Of a stretch of 64,000 nucleotides of DNA, positions 45,410 through 55,493 are shown piece by piece (the stretch's first letter is position 1; each line of letters starts with the position of its first letter). The notes below the pieces were generated by a model that was given only the letters and a program-made list of their open reading frames with translations, had not been told where the DNA came from and ran no database searches. The translations under genes and the position numbers were made by a program. This DNA is from Halichondria panicea (Eukaryota > Porifera > Demospongiae > Suberitida > Halichondriidae). Location of the stretch: positions 4,184,979 through 4,248,978 of the forward strand of contig NC_087383.1 in the NCBI RefSeq assembly GCF_963675165.1. Reading direction: 5' to 3'.

Positions 45410-45571
45410 CCGCGCATGCGCAAAGTGGAAAAGGTATGTGGACCTCCTTGGAGCACAAGTGCTACTGCAGTTATACATGGTGGCTGGATGCCGCGCATGC
45501 GCAAAGTGGAAAAGGTATGTGGACCTCCTTGGAGCACGAGTGCTACTGCAGTTATACATGGTGGCTGGATG
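45410..45571 (+). repeat. 81-bp tandem duplication
   Basis: Units 45410-45490 and 45491-45571 differ at about one position (CACAAGT/CACGAGT). Each starts CCGCGCATGCGCAAAGTGG. The period is a multiple of three, so frames stay open through it; this is not evidence of coding. Confidence 0.9.
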
Positions 45572-45978
45572 TCCCTCTATATCAGAGACTGTTAACTCTC
45601 TTTCCTGATGTCATGGTGTTGTGATGATGCAAAAGGTGTAAGCGGCTCAACTTTAAATCATAACGGTTGATGTACAAACAGACAGTGGAAGCCTTACTCT
45701 CAACTCTTCACAAGTGCAGTGCAGTTTATTTTTCCCCTCAATCATCACAACACTGATGTATATACTAGCATTGGTGAATGTGCTATTTGGCTGGTTATTA
45801 ATCTCCTTGTGGAGGAAATGCAAGTGCCCTGTGAAGAAACCTTTTACAGTAGCTTTCTCAACTGAAGGCAGAGCCTCTAAAATCGGCTCCCTCTCTGACT
45901 ACACAAGACTGTGGTGATCTGAATGATCCACAGAGGAGAACACTATCATGAGGTGGGTATAAAGTATATTATGTGTGT

Positions 45979-46320
45979 ACAGTATCATCGACTCTCGCTA
46001 TTCTGGCTCTCTGAAGTACGGCCACCTCAATATACCCGCCATTTGGTTTGGCACGGATTGCTAGCTATATAGTTGTTTATACTACACACTTGCCTTGAAA
46101 TGTATACCTGCCAGTTCTGGCTGCCCCTAACTATATGTGATATATACGTTTTTATTTTTATTACGGCCGGATGTGACGTTTTGGGTGTAGTTTGGCAGAC
46201 AAGAGCATTATCTTTGCACCGCAAAATCATGCAGTCATTAGATTCGAGGTAGGGTCGTTTTAGCCGCGGCTATTTTCTGAAATGTGGCTACCTCGCTATT
46301 CTTGCCAAGCTCCACTGTCT
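45979..46320 (+). mobile_element. Diverged copy of the CAGTAGACTCTCG TIR element
   Basis: Collinear with 59485-59928: CTCTCTGAAGTACGGCCACC, ACGGCCGGATGTGACGTTTT, GTCATTAGATTCGAGGTA. Nested in the 10.1 kb transposon. Confidence 0.75.
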
Positions 46321-46426
46321 AAGTGTGGCTGGATTAACAATGTATGTGCATGGTATTGCATGCATGTGTGTGTGCAAATTAATAAAGTGTGTTTTATCGT
46401 TGTGTTTTCCATTCAGGTTTTTGAGT

Positions 46427-46970
46427 TGATTGAATCATAGATTGAAGAGTTAGAGGGATAGGAAGCGGAGTGGTGCACGTGATGATTTTACATTGAATCT
46501 GCAGTGGAGCCTCGAAAATTATCCGCGTTACTCCCTATAAATGAGGCTATTAAGCACATTTTTGCCGGGTAACTCCCAAAGCTGTGTTTCCTCGAGAAAT
46601 CATCTCTTTCAGCAACTTATAACACGCCTAGTCCATGAGCCACGTGTAGTACTTGCTAATGACTGACCACACCCAGTAAAAAGAGACTTTCCAATAAAGT
46701 TATATATGTTCCCAAGGCTGTTTTAGAGCTATTGGAACATGTAACGTGTAAGCGTGCTGGTTATGACTACTACAATAGGTATAGACCTTGAAATATAAGT
46801 GAGTTGCACGGACTAAGCACAGTTACTTGTAGTTTATTATGCACTGCATGGGTGTAGAAATAGATATTGTTGTGGTGGCCTCGATTAAACTGCAGCGTAT
46901 ATAGCGCAGATGTTACTCGAGATACCAACCGTTTCCTATCCCTATAACTCTTCAATCTATGATTGAATTA
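46427..46970. repeat. Inverted-repeat-bounded segment
   Basis: Left AATCATAGATTGAAGAGTTA GAGGGATAGGAAGCGG is matched inverted by 46929-46968. About 540 bp, non-coding. Confidence 0.65.
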
Positions 46971-48069
46971 AGCTGTTGAGATGCATGGTAGTGTGCGGCC
47001 ATTTATAATAATAATGCTGTATCCAGCGTGAGTTTTTAAGCCTTGGCTATTTTCTGAAATAGCAGCTTGCCTGATAGAGTGGACATGGTCACTATAGGTA
47101 GATTGTTGTGTTAAGATCTGTACGCTTATATATAATTATAATTATGCTTCGATCAAGTCCAGCTCATGCAGTAACGATTGGTCTATAGATACAATAATTA
47201 TATTTAATCTGCTATAATTTATTTATACCTTTTACAGGAAGCTAGAATTATATTAGCTGTTCCTGGTATAACTGCATTGATCACCTAAAAAAAGCTTGCT
47301 GAATGGAACCTCATGCACAGACTGTCAGAGCTCACTTCACTTTGCATGGTCCAGTGATAGCTATGCATACACGAGCTGATAGCACCAGATTCTGTGATGG
47401 CAGTCCTAAATTTAACTTGGCCATTTTGGTCCACTGCGCATGCACTGTGTAAAAGCTCATAGCCATGGCAGCAGAACCTAATTTCATATACGCACCAGAT
47501 TCTAAATTGAAGTTGGCCACTTTGGTCCACTGATCCATCAGCAATTATGTATACCAGGTCTAAGATTTGTTGATTCACCTTATAGCTGCTACAATACCAT
47601 GCATATGCACCCTCAATAGCCTTCACTCCTTATCCAATGTGCAACAAGTATCCAATATGAATGGAAGTGTTAGAACTAACGGTTCTTAAGAATTCCAGGT
47701 AATAAAGATAGAGAAAGAAAGCAAAGCAAATCTGAGTACCTGAGTTTCTTTAAAGTGGTTTGTCAGATATTATGATACTGTTGAAATTGGTGTATAGGAC
47801 ACTACCAACAAGAAACGATAATCTGTCGTTTAATGGAATTATATATATACACAAGGATAATAATAATCGGCAACTACTAAAGCCGCTATATATAGAAATC
47901 CTGGTAAGACTGCAATGTTATGCTATATTTTTAGCTCATAAAATTAATGTTCACTCTGGAATAATAAACTGTATATAGTAACTGAACTCTAAACTCGTTG
48001 AACCTATTTACTTATAAATCTTATAAATTATTATTATGTATATTTTATCCTCACGTGATTTTTGTGTTT
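46971..48069. other. Non-coding interior of the 10.1 kb transposon
   Basis: A local duplication (47383-47433 and 47494-47532, ending GGTCCACTG) is the only structure seen. Minus-strand ORF 47285-47626 spans it and looks non-coding. Confidence 0.4.
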
Positions 48070-48078
48070 ATGCCATGC

Positions 48079-48137
48079 TAGCCTCGTTGTTCGCCTAACT
48101 GTTATAAAAGCGAAAACTCGGCCTGGGATCGAGGCTA
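48079..48137. mobile_element. 59-bp TAGCCTCG mini-element with 9-bp target duplication
   Basis: Starts TAGCCTCG, ends CGAGGCTA, and contains the TTATAAAAGCGAAAACTCGG segment of the right TIR of 31070-32178. ATGCCATGC flanks it exactly (48070-48078, 48138-48146). Confidence 0.8.
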
Positions 48138-48189
48138 ATGCCATGCATGTGTTTTCTGAAATAAGATTTAATTTGTCACTGGTGTCTCA

Positions 48190-49399
48190 GAACTAACTAT
48201 GGTCCTATATAGTTGTCAGCGCATGCTTAAAATTTTCATTGTATTTGTGTCGGCTAATTAACCAATAATACATTGTATTATAGAAAATTCACAGATACCA
48301 TATGCCGGTGGAAAATTTCGAGGTGTTTTTTAATTTCGCGTTTTTTGTGGGTGGCTGCATGCAGAACACGAAAATTAGAACCCGTGGAAGGCTTCATATG
48401 CGCATGCAAGATAGGTGCCACAACACCCTACTACCCGCGAAATGTTCTAAATATTGAAAATTTTCCACCCGTATGGTACATATAGTATACACATTATAGA
48501 GAGCTGCTTCACAAGGAGAGTTGCCATGCAGTTGTGCTGCAGCATGATTATAGTGACCCAGCTAGGGCATGTAACTTCATGGATGATGATTGAATGCCTC
48601 AAATTATGAAGGTTTAGCAGGCTGCTGGACCTCTCTGATATTCTAGACCTCTATTTGTAACTCATAATTTATGTTTGAGAAAGGTAGATTCTCTTCATGG
48701 CTCTGAGCTGCCAGAAACAACACTCGAATGAACAGATATACATATACACTCCAGTCCTGTGAGTATAGGAAAGATTACCAAAGACAAAAAGAGGGTTTCA
48801 ACCTTACCTCACACTATCCAGTCTCCTCCCTTAGTAGAAAAGAGGAGCACTGTTGGGATAGCTGGATATTATCATTGCTCTTGTGCAGAGAAGTATAGAC
48901 ATTCTATAATAATATATGTGTACATGCGATGTAAATTAAATGTGTCGTATTAAACAGGTCATTGTCAATCCCCCTGATGATGGCACCACCAAGTCCTCTA
49001 GCTCACATGCACTCTTCACTTCATCCACCATAAGATAATTATACCAATGATGGATCTAGATCTTTCCAAACAAAAATGACTTGATATGATAGAACCACAC
49101 AACAAATCTGACCTTGACGAGCTTTAATTGTCAAGATTTGTAGCCTCCTCACTTGTTCTTCTGTCTTCAGAATAATGTTTTCTAAATAATTAAGAGCCAT
49201 TCCAATCGATTAATGATAAACGGGATACTGACTGCTAGTACGATAGTACACGAATATAAATGTGAACAAAAATATCCATTAGTCTAATTTTTAATCTACT
49301 TGAATGACTGGCGCATGCATGCGCAGACAACTAGTGCAGGCCTATAGTTGTTCACCTAAACGTTATAAAAGCGAAAACTCGGCCTGGGATCGAGGCTAG
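48190..49399. mobile_element. Second copy of the 1.1 kb TAGCCTCG element, left end lost
   Basis: Collinear with 31140-32178 (GAGCTGCTTCACAA, GTTGTGCTGCAGCA, GATGATTGAATGCC, GAGGAGCACTGTTGGGATAG). Right TIR ends CGAGGCTA at 49399. A nested repeat with CCGGTGGAAAATTTCGAGG / ATTTTCCACCCG ends is at 48297-48480. Sequence 49400-50560 holds no gene I can see. Confidence 0.75.
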
Positions 49400-50564
49400 C
49401 TATAATATAAAGCTACGACAATTCAGATGTATAGATTAAATTTGGAATGTACCTTGCCATGTCTTGAACATGCACACGCATACATTGCATGCAAAAATAG
49501 TTTTTTTATGCATGAGTCTAATCTATAGCTACACAATTGTATTGGCCGCATCTCCTTTAACACGCAGGAAGAAACATCAATGATCATTAACTCTATCTGC
49601 TGCCATTGACTATAAGTTGGACTTACTATTCCTCACGAATACTATAAACTATTAATTTTTATCTTTACACTATATACTTGTAATAATTTATACACTTGTA
49701 CACCTATCTCTGGTGGTGTGTTAATTGTTATTATTGTTGTAACATGCATGATATTACTACATGTTTTACTTCATTGAAAGATATTTTCCCCGCCTATAAT
49801 TATAGCATGCAGTATGCAAGGATATCGGGTACACTTACCAGTACTATAGGTTTTGCGTTATTGTTGAGAATTGATTATTTAATAAACTGATTAAATTTGC
49901 TGATTATATAAGCATGTACCGCGAACATTTATATGCAAGATTAACGCATGCATGCATGTATGCTGCAGAAAGGCTGCGCTATTCTGTGAAAATTAAATCT
50001 GCGAAAACCTTTTTATTAAACAGTCATCGTGCGAAGTTTATGTATACCCACTATATACAATGCTCGTAAAAAATTCATTTTTGGTACATGTATATTGAAC
50101 TGTAATATGCATGCTAGCTATTCTTTTATGCTCAAGTTAACAGCCTATATTATAATTGCCTCCAAAACACGGCATATAGGCCCCATGTCGTTGCACAATT
50201 AAGTAACACAAACTAATAATGGCCATAAAATTTATGCATATGACCTCTATCTATTAATTCTACAATATATAGGAGATAATAAATTATTACCTACCATGCA
50301 GTACTTCCGGGCCTACAAAATATGTTTATACTATAATTATGACTCGTATATTGACCTGTACGTATTTCAAAACCTCCCTATTATTCTAGCTCATAAATGT
50401 AATAAAAGTGCCTATTATCAGTGCAATCTGTTGAAGGTGTGCATGCATGTGCTCCATTTATAGGATGCTTATATACGGTCTCACCAAAGAAAGTTTGGCA
50501 TTATCAAACTGCCCGTGTTGGTGAATCCTGCTGAGGAGCGTGTTGGTGGCTATCTTGTAGATAT

Positions 50565-50812
50565 TGATTGGCAATATGTCGACTAATCTGCTTCAGCGAT
50601 TTCTTCACTTCACAACTGGGAGCAGTGTATTGTCTGTCAGCAGTATCATCGTACAATTCAATCGTCTGAGTGGGCCAGGAGGCCCTGTGCGCACAACACA
50701 TGTGATGCTTTGCTAAAGCTACCAATCTCGTATGCCAATTATAGCGAATTTCACGGAAAGTGGATGGCAATCCTCAACGACAATGACCTTTGTTGCATGG
50801 GTAATGAACTGT
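50565..50812 (+). pseudogene. HECT-domain C-terminal relic in the 10.1 kb transposon
   Basis: Frame 1 gives FLHFTTGSSVLSVSSIIVQF, and after a one-base shift near 50675 RRPCAHNTCDALLKLPISYA then NYSEFHGKWMAILNDNDL. This matches LRFVTGAATCSSLQLSVLF, RRPIAHTCSPSIELSTSY, TYKEFVDEFKACL of the relic at 12966-13174, active-site Cys included. It points at the minus-strand transposase that ends 580 bp further on. Confidence 0.75.
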
Positions 50813-51390
50813 TTGTAACTTCTTTCTGAATGGACCATGAACTTCTTAATTAAGTATCGTCATTATCATTATGTTACTATTCCCTGAATGGACCTTGAAC
50901 TTCTTAAGTTTAATTATTTGTGCTGATCACATCATAATTGTTTTGGTTATATACACAGTAAAAACAGATAATTATGTTATAATAACATAAAACATCTCAA
51001 ATAGAATGCATCATTTGAAATTATTTTAATGTAGAAATGACATAAATTTCTGTCATTTTAACACTAAAATACGATGATGCATCCCATATAACATATGTGT
51101 TTTTGCTGTGCTATAGCTAGCTTACTCTCAGTGTCATCCTTCATTTCAATCAATCACCTTCATGGATGTTCATAATAATTATATGATTATCGTCAATTCT
51201 AACAATAACTCCCTTTCATTATATAGGTAGTATTGTTTTGGCTTATAGCTATGTACTGCATGCATACTCTCATTAATCATTTTTCATGTTGATAATTATG
51301 AGCTTTGTTTACTGAGCATCACAATGGCATGCATCAAAATAATAATTATGTAAGAATAACATCAAAATTGAGTCATCATGGTCATGTTTT

Positions 51391-54300
51391 ATACCGTAAT
51401 CGTTGACATAAACTGCAAAACTTGTTCATACAAATCAATGCCAAACTCATCAGAAGGTGCTAACGGATTAACAGCTTGCTGTAGGAGAGCAAAATTCTCT
51501 GAACTTAGCCTTATTGGCACCTCAGGCACAACTATAGAACGTCCCTGAGACGGGATGGGGCCTTCCATATCAATTCCATATTCTTCCTCCACATTCTCAA
51601 AAAAATCCAAAGCTGCGAGTCGTGCTGCAAAAGTAGTGCCCCTGTTGTAAACAACTGGTGTGGAGACTTATGGTGTGCAGTTCGGATTGAGTGATGGTTC
51701 CATCCACCAATGAACAGTGCAAGTGCCTGATTAATACGTGGAATGAACACATAATGAAGGGAATACAGATGCGTCTCATTCAAACAGTCTAATAGATCCA
51801 CTTGTTCCATAAAGTAAAACAGCTTGTAAAAGAGAATAGTCACAGCGGTGCATGTCCCTCCATATAGTCGCTCTATGCGTTGATTATGGACCGAGGCTCC
51901 TACAATCACACTCCTCATATCATGTCCTAACATGTGACGTGCGACCAATACATTTTCCCCACCTTGGTCCATTCTTATAATTATACGAGATGGCAGCTGA
52001 TGCTTTTGAACTGCACACAAAAATAATTCGTACACGGTTGACGATTTATTATTGCCACAACACTTCAAGAAAGTCACCAGCCTACTGCAGCCGTCAATGC
52101 AGCCACGAGTGACGATTCTCCATCTAATAAGCTTATGATGTGAATCTGAAACAAGATAATTCAACCATAATTAATTTTAATGTGATGAAAATTAGTCAAT
52201 ACTATAATGAAAGCACCGCAGGTGCTGACGCCTCGATGGAGATGCCAAAGCTACATAACATAAAGCTACTAATAGCTTTTATACACATGATAAACATTTT
52301 TGATTTTGCTGCATGCAAACTTAGAGTGGGTAATGATTGACCATGATTATTTAAACAATAAAACAATCGATGCCAAAAGTTCAAGTCTAAAATTAATGGC
52401 TGCATCAGCAGAGCCTTGCAGCTCTCTTCTCACTCTTGTAATGCAGCTACCAATAGCTAGCATTCTAGTGCAGAGCTAACTACTAAGTAGAGTAGCAACA
52501 CTCGGTAAATAAGTTTGGCTACGTGCCCGGCTTCTGAAAAGACTGCAATGGCATTCCAAGTAAGCAAAACTAGGCGTAACTCGAGAACGAAGCATTATTT
52601 TGCAAATCCACGAATTAAAATCCAAGTAAACATGACTATAGAAGCCTATAGAAACTCTTACTTGCACTTGATTGCAGTCTACACACACATAGACACACAA
52701 ACGTATACCTCGCTTGCGCATGCGCACCGAGGCATAATAATGGTCTAACTGGTTTGGGTTTACGGGGCTGCCCAGGGTAATTAAAAGCGTATCACATACG
52801 GATCAGTAATTGCACAGGATTCAAACAACAGCTGCGGCTAAAAATATTATTAAAATTGCTGAGAACGGCATCATAAACGATTAGGTTACTCGTATAAGGG
52901 ATTAAGAACACTCATAACAAACACAGGCAAGGGCCAATTAGAAGCCTTGCCATTGCTTGTTACTCGTACTACTTGATCAGAGGCTGCAGCTATATACGAT
53001 ATTTTGCTAGCAATTAGAATTCGAGAGACCAGAAAGGTGTTCATTACGTCTACTAACGCTCCAGTAAAATGAGACCGCTTCCTTTTTTGCCTTTGGAAAG
53101 GGCTACTTTTAACCGTGCGTAAAGAATCTCACGCACGGAATAACTCTTCTTTGATAAGAATACACAAGTCATAAATTAATACTCGCGCTTATTTATTAAT
53201 GTTACCATGCAGACTCAATTACAAACACATCTATGACTGCTTGTCGCGGCTAAATGTTTGGCATCCATCCACGCATTATGTAATTTGTGGTTAGTTCTAC
53301 GCTGGGACAACTCTTTGATAAGTAGCATACCAGTTCAACAGGAAGTGGTTTAGCAGGTAAGTTCTTTTCACCTGCACAAACTCAAAGTCTACCATGTGAA
53401 AGTCTACACTAAAAAGCTGCTACTTAGCTAGCAGCTACTGTAGATACCAGTATCAATATGACTCAGAGGTGATTACGGTTAAAGTTTATTGAGGCTACTA
53501 TTTGAGAGCGGCTTTTATCGCACTGAAGATGGGGATTAATTTTAGAGGCTACTACTCTTTGAGTGTGGGCTTTATACAAGGGCAGATTTTGACGAATATC
53601 AAAAGGATGATACCGTATATTTATTCGATCTAAGGTGACACTTTTAAAGCCTAATTTTGGAGGTTGAAAAATTATGTTGAAGTCTTGGTGTTGCATATTT
53701 GATCGTTGTTTCTCTATAGAGGCTATATAGTTTGACCTCTATTTAGAATGTGACATACAAAAATATTGTCAACACAGCAGTCGCTACAGTATAGCCGGAC
53801 CACGAATATTTTACCCAGCGACCTTGACTACCTTTACCTGCAGTGCAAGCAGAAAATAAGATCCACGAATGGACTTCCTCCCGCTCCCCCCCTAAACATC
53901 TGCATTCAGGAATATGGAAAGGCAATCTCAAAACCCACTAGAATTTATCCTAGATCGACCTTCGAATGAACACCAGTCATGTCTCTGTTATTAATTATTA
54001 AACAGGGTGTTGAAATAATTATGGTGACTTTTAGACCCCCCTTATTTCCACTCGCTACTTCAAAGTCCTGTAAATGACACCCTGCTGACTAAATAACCCG
54101 AAATAACCTGCTATACAGTACTTTTAGAGGTTACAAAATTGCATATTATGGAGGGCCGTGCATGTCCCATATTTGGAGGGCTGCTTTACATGGATACCTT
54201 TAGCTATTTTCCAACAATCAACATCAAGCTTTTGGGAGACTTAAAGAAGGCCTGTAAGGCCTTAAAGTTATTGCGGGGGACAAGATAATCCCTCTTTCCT

Positions 54301-55178
54301 ATTTTTCCTATAATTATATCTACATGTATATGGTTCCAGTTTTCAATATGCATTTACAAAAACTTGTACAAATAATAATTATACCCACCAATATGCCAGA
54401 GGGAGTTTGGACCAGCAACTGAGTAAGGCTGTCGTCGACTAAGACCACCCATCAATCTTGAAGCTGCACTTAATGGGTCAGATGACCTTAGAGAACATCG
54501 GACTCTATCCCTTGACATTAATCCCATTCTTCTCAGCCTTCCACATACCATCATAATGACTCTTAACGTCGGGGACTCTGAATGAATTTCCTTGACAATT
54601 CTGTTGAGCTCATCATTTGATAAAGTTGTTGCAGAGTCATCCAGCAATTCAAACTCAACTCGTCTTCTGTATACACTAGTAAAACATGTATTACTTATGT
54701 TTATCAGTCAAAAACTTAATTATATATGGTCATACAAGACACACCCAGCAGGGCCGCAATTTCAGTCCAGTTAAAATTTAGTGATGATAGGTACACTAGT
54801 TGTTCCTTTTCAATTTCAAACTTAGGTCTTCCTCTTCCCAAGATTCTTCTAGCAGCTTGATACTGGAATTTGCTGGTTTCTACATCCAACATCTCTTCAT
54901 ATTGCACCCACTGTCTGTGTACACTTCTCAGGCACTCTAGTAGATGAGCCAAATTCGATTGATTACTAGCTCATCTTCTTCTCCAACTTCAGAACCCCCT
55001 TGCAGCATTTGATCAGATAGTTGCATGCAAGTACTCAGACAAACTTCTAGTCTTGACAAAACATAGTCACAAAATTCTCGATTCGCTATTCATGTTGATG
55101 TTCTGTGTTCTCTAGGAATCTACTGACATCAATAAAGTATTGACTCCATGCTCCAAACAATTCATCCTGCTCAGCCAT
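51391..55178 (-). pseudogene. rve (D-D-E) transposase of the 10.1 kb transposon, frameshifted
   Basis: Homologue of the 8007-10231 transposase. Start ATG at 55178-55176 (MAEQDELFGAWSQYFIDVSR). Pieces follow in several frames: LLECLRSVHRQWVQYEEML, the helix-turn-helix FNWTEIAALLGVSCMTIY, then RRQPYSVAGPNSLWHIG. The donor at 54388 and acceptor at 52146 enclose a 2.24 kb intron at exactly the same codon position as in the other copy ([14 protein letters not shown]). The core keeps D in [10 protein letters not shown] in RMDQGGEN and E in [11 protein letters not shown] shift near 51630 separates it from the acidic tail ([16 protein letters not shown] to FMSTITV). Breaks near 55090, 54960, 54700 and 51630 mean it is not functional as read. 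Confidence 0.85.
52146..54388. other. Intron of the minus-strand transposase
   Basis: No supported gene. Contains GCGCATGCGCACCGAGGC near 52720 (fragment of a dispersed repeat) and a short CAGGGTGT/GACACCCTG element at 54003-54085. Confidence 0.5.
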
Positions 55179-55245
55179 TCTAGCTAGCTAGCTTGTTATG
55201 AAAGCTAAGGCATGCAAGGTTGCTTATGCGCATGCGCATATGAAA

Positions 55246-55345
55246 AGGTTATAAGGTCACGTACGTCATGCTATAAGGTTATGTACGCCACGTTATAAGG
55301 TCAGGTACGTCATGCTGTATGCCACGTTATAAGGTCACGTACGTC
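55246..55345 (+). repeat. ~22-bp subterminal tandem repeats, right end of the transposon
   Basis: Words TTATAAGGTCACGTACGTCA / TGCTATAAGGTTATGTACGC repeat four to five times. Typical of transposase-binding subterminal arrays, by analogy. Confidence 0.75.
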
Positions 55346-55493
55346 ATGTTATAACATTCAAACGTCATAACGCCATCATTTCTTTATGTTACAAACCGCT
55401 TGCCATACTGCAGAGATGTGGCTGACTGCTACACCCCCAAAACTTGTTCTAGACACACCCCCACAACTTGAGGAGGTTGAATATTATTTTAAT

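Larger units (their letters stand above)
45278..55413. mobile_element. Complete 10.1 kb integrase-type DNA transposon with TIRs and 8-bp TSD
   Basis: The left end CTGCAGTATGGCAAGCGGTT (30 bp, to 45307) is exactly inverted at 55384-55413. AGATGTGG flanks both sides (45270-45277, 55414-55421). It carries an rve transposase (minus strand, 51391-55178) next to the right end and a HECT relic (plus, about 50565-50812) facing it. Subterminal regions hold a 29-bp palindrome and 81-bp tandem repeat (left) and ~22-bp tandem repeats (right). The interior also hosts nested small elements. The transposase is frameshifted, so the copy is no longer autonomous. Confidence 0.92.

Noticed and set aside
45362-45624. 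Repeat-containing ORFs on both strands
   Set aside because: The 81-bp period is a multiple of three, so any open frame stays open; no evidence of coding.
55386-55493. N-terminal extension of the dehydrogenase
   Set aside because: The upstream ATG lies in the transposon TIR, and the family's conserved sequence begins only after the ATG at 55494.
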